Assembly (NCBI GenBank): GCA_964463695.1
Contig: CAYXCZ010000016.1
Coordinates: 31,786 to 95,785, forward strand
Origin: JALNZU01 sp964463695
GTDB lineage: Bacteria; Bacteroidota; Bacteroidia; Bacteroidales; F082
DNA: 64,000 nt
Direction: 5' to 3'
Made by a program: the position numbers and the translations under genes. Of the stretch, positions 8,494-16,521 are shown in pieces; position 1 is the first letter of the stretch; each line of letters begins with the position of its first letter. The notes beneath the pieces were generated by a model. The model was not told the origin of the DNA. It worked only from the letters and a program-made list of their open reading frames with translations, and ran no database searches.

Positions 8494-8568
8494 CAGGCGC
8501 TGTTATTAAGCTTAAAACTCATTGTTTTCAAAAATATGCACAACTCATTATTGAATCATCTAATTAAC

Positions 8569-8576
8569 TACATTTG
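8569..8576 (+). promoter_or_regulatory. Promoter -7 box (TACATTTG) of the sensor kinase operon
   Basis: TAnnTTTG match 23 bases before the kinase ATG, after a 100-base gap from the dus gene. A TTG at 8551-8553 is somewhat close to serve as the -33 element. Confidence 0.5.
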
Positions 8577-8598
8577 CATCAACTGTTTAGCATAAATA

Positions 8599-10101
8599 AT
8601 GATGCGCTTCCCAAAATTCAAATTTCATCTGAGTTACCAGATGATAGTCTGGTCACTCGTCAGCATAGCCATCCTTTTGGCAGCAGGATACCTGATCATA
8701 TCGTATATCTACCGGCTTCAGGAAAACACGCGGCTATTGATAACTGAAAACGTGATCAGCACCCGAAATGCTCAGGAATTGCGTTTTGCCCTGTATCGGG
8801 TTCGTGCTGCCTCGCTCACAATTTTATTTGACAAGAATGATGAGCAACTGCAAATAGTTCAAAATGAGCAAAAAATATTTTTAGGTTTGCTGGATAAGGC
8901 AGGATTCTCCGCCGTAAAAGAAGAAGAAAAAAAACTCATACAACAGATCGCAGCGCTGTTTTCCAACTATGAACAAACCTTGCGTAATGCCCATGAGATG
9001 CATCGGCAAGGTAAATTAAGCCAGCCCAATGCCTTGATTGTTTTAGCTAGTCAAGACCTTATCAAAACCATTGAAGAAAAAACTATCACACTTATACTAC
9101 TCAAAGAACAGACACATGCTGAATTAGAAAATAGCATTCAAATCAACGATAACATTATCACAGTCTCTATTTATTCTTTAGGTATCAGCGGTATCATCAT
9201 GGGTTTGATTTTGGGATGGCTCATAGCGCGTATCATTCTCAATCCAATCTACAAACTTGTATTAAAAGTGAGGGATGCAGCCGGAAGCGAGGTTGTGGAA
9301 CATATTCGTATGACCCCCGGAAAAGAACTTGAGGAATTGGATTTGCATATCAATAGGTTAATAGGCCGTATAAGCAAAGCCAATGAAGATTTGCGACAGA
9401 ACAGAGAATTGCTCGAGCGATCAGCCAAATTTGCCGCCATCGGGAGAATAGCGCCTGCGTTAGCACATGAAATAAGGAATCCTCTCACCTCTATTAAGAT
9501 GCTTATACATAGCTTGTTGAACGAACTTCAAGCTAATCAGGAACAAAAAGATGATCTCGAAATCATGCTACATGAGATCAGTCGTATGGAGGACTTCTTA
9601 CAAAACTTCCTGAAATATGCACGACCGGCAAAGCCTCAGCTTCAGCTTGTTCATCCGGATGAGTGCACCAAGCCGGTTTTGCAACTTATGCAGGCACGTT
9701 TCAAACAAAGTAAAATAGAAATCGAAACCAGCATTGATAATAATGAAATCAGCCTGCGTGTTGATCCAAATATGATCAAACAAATTCTTATCAATCTTCT
9801 GAACAACGCCATCGATGTGATGCCTAAAGGAGGTAAAATTTCTATCATTACCAACCAGCAGATTGTAGACCCTGAAGCACGAAAAATGCTTGTTATTTCA
9901 GTTATCGACTCAGGGACTGGTATTCCGGATGAAATTCGGGACACACTTTTTGATCCCTTTGTAAGAGCAAAAGAGCAGGGCATTGGTTTAGGATTATCTA
10001 TTTCACAACGCATTGCTGACCTGCATCATGGATTCATAAAAGCTTCTAATAATTCGAAAAAAGGAGCCGTTTTCTCCTTATACCTTCCTCTAGCAAATTG
10101 A
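8599..10101 (+). CDS. Membrane sensor histidine kinase (NtrB/ZraS-like), partner of the sigma-54 activator
   Basis: 500 residues. TM1 at about 14-38, a largely helical periplasmic region at about 40-185 resembling a four-helix-bundle sensor, TM2 at about 190-212, a HAMP-like linker, a coiled coil, then HisKA with the phospho-acceptor His290 in ALAHEIRNPLTSIKM. The HATPase domain has the N box (INLLNNAIDVMPKGG), G1 (VIDSGTGIP) and G2 (GIGLGLSISQRI). Two ATG codons are adjacent (8599 and 8602); either may be used. The gene lies eight bases before the response regulator. Its signal is unknown; the envelope genes downstream suggest an envelope or membrane-stress input. Confidence 0.92.
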   Translation: MMRFPKFKFHLSYQMIVWSLVSIAILLAAGYLIISYIYRLQENTRLLITENVISTRNAQELRFALYRVRAASLTILFDKNDEQLQIVQNEQKIFLGLLDKAGFSAVKEEEKKLIQQIAALFSNYEQTLRNAHEMHRQGKLSQPNALIVLASQDLIKTIEEKTITLILLKEQTHAELENSIQINDNIITVSIYSLGISGIIMGLILGWLIARIILNPIYKLVLKVRDAAGSEVVEHIRMTPGKELEELDLHINRLIGRISKANEDLRQNRELLERSAKFAAIGRIAPALAHEIRNPLTSIKMLIHSLLNELQANQEQKDDLEIMLHEISRMEDFLQNFLKYARPAKPQLQLVHPDECTKPVLQLMQARFKQSKIEIETSIDNNEISLRVDPNMIKQILINLLNNAIDVMPKGGKISIITNQQIVDPEARKMLVISVIDSGTGIPDEIRDTLFDPFVRAKEQGIGLGLSISQRIADLHHGFIKASNNSKKGAVFSLYLPLAN

Positions 10102-10109
10102 TTTAAAAG

Positions 10110-11522
10110 ATGAAAAAAATTCTGATTGTCGACGACGAGGACAATGTAAGGTATTCGTTCAAAAAGTTTTTCCGTGATCCTGAAACGATCATATCTGAGG
10201 CCAACTCAGGTATGGAAGCAATAAATATTCTTAAAAAAGAGTCCTTTGATTTAGTGCTAATGGATATCGAAATGCCCGGTATCAGTGGGTTAGACGCTAT
10301 TCAAAGGGTAAAGGCAATGCATCCAAACCTTCCTGTTATTATCATGACAGCTTTTGGAACAACAGAAAGAGTCATTGCTGCGATGAAATATGGAGCATTC
10401 GAATATATTGAAAAACCTTTTGACATCGAACGACTTAAGAATCTTGTTAAGGAAGCTCTTGAAATTAAGCAAATTACCGATGTAGAACCTTTATTGCCAG
10501 ATCATAAAACACAGGCAGCTGCCGGTGATATTGTTGGAACGAGCGCAGCAATAAAGGAAGTTTTTAAAATGATTGGAAGGGTAGCAGCAGCCGACGTGAG
10601 TGTACTGATAAGTGGTGAAAGTGGCACAGGAAAGGAACTGGTTGCTCGGGCCATTCACCGCTACAGCGACCGTTCCAACAAAGCATTTATTGCAATCAAT
10701 TGTGCTGCCATTCCTGATAACCTGCTTGAAAGTGAGCTGTTTGGATATGAAAAGGGAGCTTTTACTGATGCCAGTCAACCTAAACCTGGCAAGTTTGAAC
10801 AAGCCGACGGAGGAACTTTATTCATGGATGAAGTTGCAGATATGAGTCTCACACTTCAGGCCAAACTGTTACGTGTTTTACAAGAGGGAACTTTCGAACG
10901 TTTAGGCTCAAACAAAACTGTTACAACAAATGTAAGAATCGTCTCGGCTTCCAATAAAAATCTTGACCACGCAATAACTGATGGGCGCTTTCGTGAGGAC
11001 CTTTATTACCGGCTAAAAGTTGTCACAATCACCATACCTCCACTACGCATGCGAAGGGAAGATATTCCATTGCTGGCAAATCACTTTCTTTTGCGCTTCA
11101 CACACGAAATGAAGCGACCTGTAACAACCCTTCCTTCCGAAAGTATTGACTTATTGCTAAAGCATAGTTGGCCAGGAAATGTAAGGCAATTGGAAAATCT
11201 GATGAAGCGAACAATACTCATGAGCAAAAATAATGTCATCACCCCTGACCTGCTTCAAGAGGAACTTTCGCTTGATTTAAAGAACACAGCCACCATTGCA
11301 CCTCCTGCAAAAACCGTTATCCCTGAAAATCTGGATGCCTTTGATGGACATTTGTATAAATATGTAATAGAACAAACCGAGAAAGAATTACTTCTAAAAA
11401 CGATCGCTCATACTAAAGGCAATCAGGCAAAGGCCTCACGAATGTTGGGCATATCCCGCGCGATGCTTTATGAGCGGATGGAAAAATTCAATATCAACCA
11501 TCAGGATTTAAATGACAATTAG
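10110..11522 (+). CDS. Sigma-54-dependent response regulator (NtrC family)
   Basis: 470 residues: receiver domain (acidic pocket DDE at 8-10, phospho-acceptor Asp52 in LMDIEMPG, Thr80, Lys102), AAA+ sigma-54 activator domain (Walker A GESGTGKE at 169-176, the sigma-54 contact loop GAFTDA at 216-221, Walker B GGTLFMDE at 234-241, sensor R region RFREDLYYRL), and a C-terminal Fis-type HTH (NQAKASRMLGISRAMLYERM). The contact loop has Asp in place of the second Gly of GAFTGA, a variant that occurs in natural activators. It is phosphorylated by the upstream kinase and turns on RpoN promoters by binding distant dyads; a dyad pair and a -24/-12 promoter lie immediately downstream. Confidence 0.94.
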   Translation: MKKILIVDDEDNVRYSFKKFFRDPETIISEANSGMEAINILKKESFDLVLMDIEMPGISGLDAIQRVKAMHPNLPVIIMTAFGTTERVIAAMKYGAFEYIEKPFDIERLKNLVKEALEIKQITDVEPLLPDHKTQAAAGDIVGTSAAIKEVFKMIGRVAAADVSVLISGESGTGKELVARAIHRYSDRSNKAFIAINCAAIPDNLLESELFGYEKGAFTDASQPKPGKFEQADGGTLFMDEVADMSLTLQAKLLRVLQEGTFERLGSNKTVTTNVRIVSASNKNLDHAITDGRFREDLYYRLKVVTITIPPLRMRREDIPLLANHFLLRFTHEMKRPVTTLPSESIDLLLKHSWPGNVRQLENLMKRTILMSKNNVITPDLLQEELSLDLKNTATIAPPAKTVIPENLDAFDGHLYKYVIEQTEKELLLKTIAHTKGNQAKASRMLGISRAMLYERMEKFNINHQDLNDN

Positions 11523-11559
11523 TGTATGAAAATCATACACCCTGTATGAAAAGCATGCA
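11523..11559 (+). promoter_or_regulatory. Two tandem 17-bp dyads, candidate enhancer for the sigma-54 activator
   Basis: Site 1 TGTATGAAAATCATACA (11523-11539; one more base pairs on each side) is a perfect dyad around AAA. Site 2 TGTATGAAAAGCATGCA (11543-11559) matches site 1 at 15 of 17 positions. The sites are exactly 20 bp apart, two helical turns, and lie about 110-150 bp upstream of the predicted sigma-54 transcription start, the usual enhancer distance for NtrC-type regulators. They abut the stop codon of the activator gene. That this activator binds them is inferred. Confidence 0.7.
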
Positions 11560-11643
11560 ATAAAGCTTGGATTGAACTCAAATTCAAGACATAAAAATTG
11601 TCACACAATTTCTATTTTACTGATTTACTGTATTTTACAAACT

Positions 11644-11660
11644 TTGGCATGCCGATTGTA
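11644..11660 (+). promoter_or_regulatory. Sigma-54 (-24/-12) promoter candidate
   Basis: TTGGCATGCCGATTGTA matches the RpoN consensus TTGGCACG-N4-TTGCA in spacing, with TGGCA-G intact at -24 and TTG-A at -12 (C to T in two positions). The start would fall near 11670, about 40 bases before the lipoprotein ATG. No TAnnTTTG box is apparent in the 186-base gap. Confidence 0.7.
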
Positions 11661-11708
11661 TATTAAGGCCACGATAAACACTATTAATTAACAAATAAAT
11701 TTATTATC

Positions 11709-12311
11709 ATGAGAAATCTCTTAAAAACCGTTTTTGCATTTGCAATCGCCGGCGTACTTTTCACAAGTTGCGCTAAAGCTCCTGAAGTAGAAATCACCAA
11801 CGCTAAAGCCGCTATCGAAGCAGTTAAAGCTGTTGAAGCAGAACGTTATGTACCTGCTGAATTCAAAGCATTACAGGATTCATTAAATGTTGCTTTATTA
11901 GAAGTTGAAAACCAGAATGCTAAATTCGCTCTTTTCAGAAGCTACAAAAAAGCAACTGCTACTTTAGCTAGCGTAAACACTTTATCAGAACAAGTTAAAG
12001 TTAATGCAGCTACTCGCAAGGAAGAAGTAAAAAATCAAGCACAACAGTCTTTAGCTGAAGTAACTACCTTAGTTGCTGAAGTAAAAGAATTATTAGCTGC
12101 TGCACCCAAAGGAAAAGAAGGCAAGGAAGCTCTCGAAGCCATTCAGGGGGATGTGGTTTTAGTTGAGTCATTCCTTGCCGAAGTTTCCACACTTATCAAC
12201 AATGGTGATTATCTTACCGCTGTTGACAAGGTGAAAGCTGCTGGCGAAAAAGCTGCTTCATTGAAAACTGAACTTGAAGAAGCTATTGCTAAGAAAAAAG
12301 GCCGCAAGTAA
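11709..12311 (+). CDS. Helical Ala/Lys/Glu-rich lipoprotein with C-terminal lysine (DUF4398-like); possible peptidoglycan tether
   Basis: 200 residues. Signal peptide of about 20 residues ending in the lipobox LFTSC, lipidated at Cys21, with Ala at +2. The mature 180 residues are almost wholly predicted helix or coiled coil, rich in Ala, Lys, Glu, Val and Leu, with a DUF4398-like repeat pattern (AKAAIEAVKAVEAERYVPAE, then further heptads), and end in AIAKKKGRK. Codon use is strongly biased (GCT, GAA, AAA, TTA), suggesting high expression. It is preceded by a sigma-54 promoter and followed by a strong terminator, so it is mostly a single-gene transcript. The neighbouring L,D-transpeptidases and the terminal Lys suggest covalent attachment to peptidoglycan as for Braun's lipoprotein; this is inference. 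Confidence 0.85.
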   Translation: MRNLLKTVFAFAIAGVLFTSCAKAPEVEITNAKAAIEAVKAVEAERYVPAEFKALQDSLNVALLEVENQNAKFALFRSYKKATATLASVNTLSEQVKVNAATRKEEVKNQAQQSLAEVTTLVAEVKELLAAAPKGKEGKEALEAIQGDVVLVESFLAEVSTLINNGDYLTAVDKVKAAGEKAASLKTELEEAIAKKKGRK

Positions 12312-12364
12312 GATCAAACTTACCGCTCAGTGCATATTAATCACTGTCCGTAATTAACTTACTC

Positions 12365-12397
12365 AAAACCCCGGAAGGTGCATCCTGCCGGGGTTTT
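12365..12397 (+). terminator. Rho-independent terminator after the lipoprotein gene
   Basis: Perfect 10-base arms AAAACCCCGG (12365-12374) and CCGGGGTTTT (12388-12397), loop of 13 bases. It separates the lipoprotein from the L,D-transpeptidase operon. Confidence 0.85.
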
Positions 12398-12451
12398 GCA
12401 TTGTAATTTGAGTATATTATTAACAGTATCTTTTCATTGCAAAATTTGAAT

Positions 12452-12459
12452 TAATTTTG
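12452..12459 (+). promoter_or_regulatory. Promoter -7 box (TAATTTTG) of the L,D-transpeptidase operon
   Basis: TAnnTTTG match. A GTG at 12465 could open the downstream frame but would lie at the transcription start; the ATG at 12537, which is followed by a signal anchor, is preferred. Confidence 0.55.
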
Positions 12460-12536
12460 CATCCGTGAAAATAAAAGTTAACAATTTAAAAAGCTATCCA
12501 ACAACTCATTACGGTAAAACAACCGCCCGAACGCCC

Positions 12537-13637
12537 ATGAAAAAGATTCTCTTTATTCTTCTTATCTTACTTTTCTTAACCATTTCGACCTTTGCCACAC
12601 TTTATTATCTGGCTCCTAAGCCACCTTTGTCGATTTTGGAACAATTGCACCGAACCATAGCAACAGCAAAAGAACAGGAGGCTGAAAAATATGCGCCCGG
12701 ACTTATTAAAGAGGCTGAAATCTTTTTTGAAGGCGCTAAAGAAGCTCTTCAAAAGGAAAATGAAAAAACATTTTTTCTTCGCGATTACAATACCGTCATT
12801 CAACTTGTTGAAAGTGCCACTAATAAAGCCGCTGAGGCTACAAAAAAAGTAAGCGAAGACAAGCAGAACTTAAGCGAATCGTTGCAAAAAAAACTTATTG
12901 TTGTCAGCCATAAGATTGATCATTTTGACGAAACATATGCTCATCTTCCTCTCAACAAAAAGGCCAGGAAAGATTTTACGAATGCCAAACTCAAATATCT
13001 TGAGTCAAAAAAAGCCTATGAACGTAAGGCTTATCTATTGGTTGGCAACAATTTAGACGAAGCTAATAAACTTATAAGCAAATCAGTTGATGCTGCACAC
13101 GATCATCTGAGCAGTTATTTCAATGACCTGCCTTTATGGAAAAGATGGCATCAGGAAACTATAGAATGGTCGCGCAAAAATGGTGCGACGGCTATAGTTG
13201 TAGATAAATTTGCACACATGTGTTACGTTTATAAAGGCGGTAAAGAAATTAAACGATTCAATGCCGAATTAGGTCCAAACTGGATTGGAACAAAAAAATA
13301 CAGGGGTGATAAAGCAACTCCTGAAGGTAAATATCACGTTACCAAGAAAAAAGCCGGTAGTCAAACAATATATTATAAAGCATTGCTAATCAACTATCCC
13401 AATGAAGAAGATAAAATCAGGTACAACAAGAACGTACGCAATGGCAGCATTCCAAAACGAGGAATTGGAAATTTGATCGAGCTTCATGGAGGTGGTGGCA
13501 AAGGCATAAATTGGACTGAAGGTTGTGTAGCCTTAACCAATGAAGATATTGATAAGTTATGGAATTACGTAAGTACCGGAACACCTATCACCATTGTAGG
13601 ATCACTGCGTAGTTTACACGAAATTAACGGACGATAA
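12537..13637 (+). CDS. L,D-transpeptidase (YkuD domain) with an N-terminal DUF4398-like helical domain
   Basis: 366 residues from the ATG at 12537 (an in-frame GTG at 12465 would add 24 residues ahead of the hydrophobic segment). A membrane anchor MKKILFILLILLFLTISTF is followed by a long helical region (about 30-190) whose EKYAPGLIKEAEIFFEGAK...FFLRDYNT stretch resembles the upstream lipoprotein. The YkuD catalytic domain occupies about 210-360: TPEGKYHV, then the catalytic His317 and Cys330 in LHGGGGKGI / TEGCVALTNEDI. The family transfers or cuts meso-diaminopimelate-linked peptides in the periplasm and can attach lipoproteins to peptidoglycan. The second YkuD gene follows after five bases. 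Whether it attaches or removes proteins cannot be told from sequence. Confidence 0.88.
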   Translation: MKKILFILLILLFLTISTFATLYYLAPKPPLSILEQLHRTIATAKEQEAEKYAPGLIKEAEIFFEGAKEALQKENEKTFFLRDYNTVIQLVESATNKAAEATKKVSEDKQNLSESLQKKLIVVSHKIDHFDETYAHLPLNKKARKDFTNAKLKYLESKKAYERKAYLLVGNNLDEANKLISKSVDAAHDHLSSYFNDLPLWKRWHQETIEWSRKNGATAIVVDKFAHMCYVYKGGKEIKRFNAELGPNWIGTKKYRGDKATPEGKYHVTKKKAGSQTIYYKALLINYPNEEDKIRYNKNVRNGSIPKRGIGNLIELHGGGGKGINWTEGCVALTNEDIDKLWNYVSTGTPITIVGSLRSLHEINGR

Positions 13638-13642
13638 TCACT

Positions 13643-14401
13643 ATGAATCAGTTAAGAAATACTTCGGGTCAATCAGAAAGTGTTAATTCCCCGATAAAAA
13701 AGCCGAAGCCAAATGCTAAAAGGGTTAGAAATGCTCGTTTCATAATTCTTATATTTGGCCTGCTTACCTCCATTATGTTGTCAGCATTTGTTATAAAAAA
13801 CCAATTGATTCTTCAGGAAAAATCTCTTCTTATTTTTCATTCCAACGATCATGCAAAATCATTTGATCGCATAGCATCACGTTCTCCAAAAAAATACGAT
13901 GTGTCGCTTTCAAAAGATATCGATAATACTGACAAGGCTTTAAAAGCTTTTTTACCAAAGCAAACCTATATTGTCATCAACACCACCGGAAACAATTTCA
14001 AGCTTTTTGACGCTAATGGAAAAGCTCTCCGGGAAGGATTGGTTTCGACTGGCAGTTTTACAATACTTAAAGCGGGTGACAATCGGCAGTGGATGTTTAA
14101 AACACCCCGTGGCCAACTAAAAATTTTAAGAAAAACCAAGGACCCTGTCTGGAAGCGACCTGACTGGGCATTTATTGAAGAAGGTCTTAAAGTTCCTTCG
14201 GCTAATCATCCATCTCGTTTTGAATATGGTACTTTAGGTGATTACAGTATGAGTTTGGGTGATGGGTACATGATTCATGGCACGCTGTACAAACGTTTTT
14301 TGGGTCTGCCAGTAACACATGGGTGTATACGAATGGGTGATGAAGACCTGGAAGATGTTTTTAATACACTCAAAATTGGTTCAAAAGTATATATCTATTA
14401 G
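13643..14401 (+). CDS. L,D-transpeptidase (YkuD domain), second copy
   Basis: 252 residues. A basic cytoplasmic N-terminus (to about 30), one membrane anchor at about 31-51, and a YkuD domain from about 105 to the end. The complete signature is present: His212 in MIHGT and Cys228 in THGCIRM, closer to the classical HGT...SHGC[IV]RM motif than its upstream neighbour. Preceding TPRGQLKILRK is the usual substrate-groove strand. It is five bases from the upstream transpeptidase and 14 bases from the next membrane protein, so one transcript is likely. It probably acts on peptidoglycan stem peptides in the periplasm. Confidence 0.9.
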   Translation: MNQLRNTSGQSESVNSPIKKPKPNAKRVRNARFIILIFGLLTSIMLSAFVIKNQLILQEKSLLIFHSNDHAKSFDRIASRSPKKYDVSLSKDIDNTDKALKAFLPKQTYIVINTTGNNFKLFDANGKALREGLVSTGSFTILKAGDNRQWMFKTPRGQLKILRKTKDPVWKRPDWAFIEEGLKVPSANHPSRFEYGTLGDYSMSLGDGYMIHGTLYKRFLGLPVTHGCIRMGDEDLEDVFNTLKIGSKVYIY

Positions 14402-14415
14402 CTTATAATGCCTTT

Positions 14416-15318
14416 ATGAATTCATTTTCACAAAAAGATAGCATCGGTCAACATACGGAAAAACAGCAAAATGCAATTTTGTGGTTTTTTTCCTGGTTTA
14501 TCCGTCGTCCGGGAATGCAGTTGTTGTTTTTGATTGTTTCAATCACTTTGCCTGCGATTATTATAGCACTAACTGTTCTCATTCCAGCCGCAGCCTTCAA
14601 GCCCATGCCAGTGAAAGCTGAATCTGATGATAAAGCTGATACTACACTAACAAAAAAGGCTGAAGCAACAGCCGACCAGCATCCACTCTATCTCAACATC
14701 CTGAATAAAGAGCAAAAACTCAGCTTTTTTCAAAACAGGCTTGAGTTGGCACGTCAAGACTCAATCTACCTTGTTCTCAACCTTCAGGATAGTATATTGG
14801 ATATCGAAATAAAAGGGCTTCCTGTACAACGTTGCAAAATTCAAAGTTATAATGCCAGCAGCCGGCTGAAAGCAGCTCAGCACGAAGACTTACAAAAATG
14901 GCTTGAAACACCTTTTACTCTTCAAGGTGAGATTTCAACAATACCAAAAGTTCCAGTGTTATTAGTAGACGCACCCAAAGACACAACTGAAGCCGCTAAG
15001 CTGCCTAAAAAGCCTATGGAACCAGAAAAAACTGCTGTTTTCTTCACACTGCTTTTCGACAAAAACCTTGTTATTGAAATAGAACAAACTGAGACTATCC
15101 TACCTGAGGAAGAAGGACTGATGCTAAATTACCAGCAACGTTTTGACTCAATATTTAGCAGAACTCTAATTCAAAAAATCACACAACCGATGCCTCAACA
15201 ACTTCCAATTCACATAAAACTGAGAATGAACGAAGGTGATGCAAGAGCTATTTACAGATCAATACCGCATTCGAAATATGCTAAACTGATCATAAACCCT
15301 CTTGATGAGTCGATGTAG
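14416..15318 (+). CDS. Single-pass membrane protein of the L,D-transpeptidase operon, function unknown
   Basis: 300 residues. A polar N-terminus of about 30 residues, one membrane helix at about 33-58 (LLFLIVSITLPAIIIALTV), then a soluble part that should be periplasmic and contains paired helix/strand segments with short acidic and lysine-rich spacers (about 65-90 and 190-205). No enzyme motif is recognised. Its place as last gene after two L,D-transpeptidases suggests an accessory or regulatory role in the same envelope function. The true start could be slightly upstream or downstream; ATG at 14416 gives the shortest gap (14 bases). Confidence 0.75.
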   Translation: MNSFSQKDSIGQHTEKQQNAILWFFSWFIRRPGMQLLFLIVSITLPAIIIALTVLIPAAAFKPMPVKAESDDKADTTLTKKAEATADQHPLYLNILNKEQKLSFFQNRLELARQDSIYLVLNLQDSILDIEIKGLPVQRCKIQSYNASSRLKAAQHEDLQKWLETPFTLQGEISTIPKVPVLLVDAPKDTTEAAKLPKKPMEPEKTAVFFTLLFDKNLVIEIEQTETILPEEEGLMLNYQQRFDSIFSRTLIQKITQPMPQQLPIHIKLRMNEGDARAIYRSIPHSKYAKLIINPLDESM

Positions 15319-15546
15319 GATTTCTTCTTTCAAAACTGATTTTCTAAAATAAATATCATCTAAAATTTCTGAAGGTAAGTAACAGCTTGGATATGATATT
15401 AAACAAATCTGTCTTACAGAAGTTTTTAAACTCTTGCTGTTTTTCCAAATACTATCCAAATAGCGTGTTAAAACGTAAATAATAGTACTTATTTGCTTTT
15501 ATTTATCACTTGTATTACTTTCGTGACCAAATAAAAGCAATCATTT

Positions 15547-16521
15547 GTGAAAATAAAGATCATTTTCCTGCTCCTTTTCATTGCTGCGGTTTGTTTTTCT
15601 CAACAGGAAAAGCCAAATGATTTGCCCAAAGTCAGTACAGGAAAACTGGATCATTATGATGCTTTCCCTTCAGTGAACGTTCAGCCGCGCAATGTTGATG
15701 TGTGGCTACCTGAAAGTTACGATTCATCATCCCGCTATTCTGTTATTTATTTTCACGACGGGCAGATGTTGTTTGATTCCACTTTAACCTGGAACGGTCA
15801 GGACTGGGGACTGGATGAAACAGCAGGCAGATTGATTGCAAACAACCTGGCACGTCCGTTTATCATCGTTGCAATTTGGAATACAAAGCTGCGTCATAGT
15901 GAGTATTTTCCTCAAAAAGCTTTCACGCATTTGTCACCATCCTTTCGTGATTCTTTGCTAACCTACAGTCGTCGAAATAGTGAAACAGCATTATTTCAAT
16001 CTGATATTCAATCAGATGCTTACTTGCGTTTTGTTGTTTCAGAGCTAAAACCCTTTATTGACAAACACTATTCGACACTTCCCGATCGGGAAAGTACATT
16101 TATTGCAGGCTCGAGCATGGGTGGCTTGATCTCGATGTATGCTGTGTGTGAATATCCGGATGTTTTTGGTGGTGCAGCATGTCTTTCAACACACTGGCCC
16201 GGCATTTTCACTCTTGAAAACAATCCTGTTCCAGATGCCTTTCTGAATTACCTCAGAAATAACCTGCCTGATATAAATAATCATCGTTGGTATTTTGATC
16301 ATGGTACAGAAACTCTTGATAATCTTTATGGCCACACTCAATTAAAGGTTGATAAACTATTTACTGAAAAAGGATATTCTGATAAAAATTTTATAAGTCT
16401 ATGCTTCGATGGTGCCGATCATTCAGAAAAAGCATGGCGTGCGCGTATCGCCATACCATTGAAGTTTCTAATGTCTCCTATATTCACAAAAAACAACCCT
16501 GATCATGAAATCATTGAGTAA
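15547..16521 (+). CDS. Secreted alpha/beta-hydrolase esterase (esterase D / enterochelin-esterase type)
   Basis: 324 residues with signal peptide MKIKIIFLLLFIAAVCFSQ read from a GTG start. The alpha/beta fold motifs are clear: the oxyanion strand VIYFHDGQMLFDS, the nucleophile elbow IAGSSMGGLISMY with the catalytic Ser, and a C-terminal His in DGADHSEKAW; the acid is probably the Asp of FDHGTETLD. Members hydrolyse carboxylic esters, including siderophore and feruloyl esters; the substrate here cannot be told. A TACTTTCG sequence 20 bases upstream is close to the -7 consensus. The 3' end overlaps the next gene by 17 bases. Confidence 0.85.
   Translation: MKIKIIFLLLFIAAVCFSQQEKPNDLPKVSTGKLDHYDAFPSVNVQPRNVDVWLPESYDSSSRYSVIYFHDGQMLFDSTLTWNGQDWGLDETAGRLIANNLARPFIIVAIWNTKLRHSEYFPQKAFTHLSPSFRDSLLTYSRRNSETALFQSDIQSDAYLRFVVSELKPFIDKHYSTLPDRESTFIAGSSMGGLISMYAVCEYPDVFGGAACLSTHWPGIFTLENNPVPDAFLNYLRNNLPDINNHRWYFDHGTETLDNLYGHTQLKVDKLFTEKGYSDKNFISLCFDGADHSEKAWRARIAIPLKFLMSPIFTKNNPDHEIIE

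Noticed and set aside
12312..12364. CAGTG/CACTG dyad after the lipoprotein gene as a regulatory site
   Set aside because: Only five paired bases, sited directly before a much stronger terminator.
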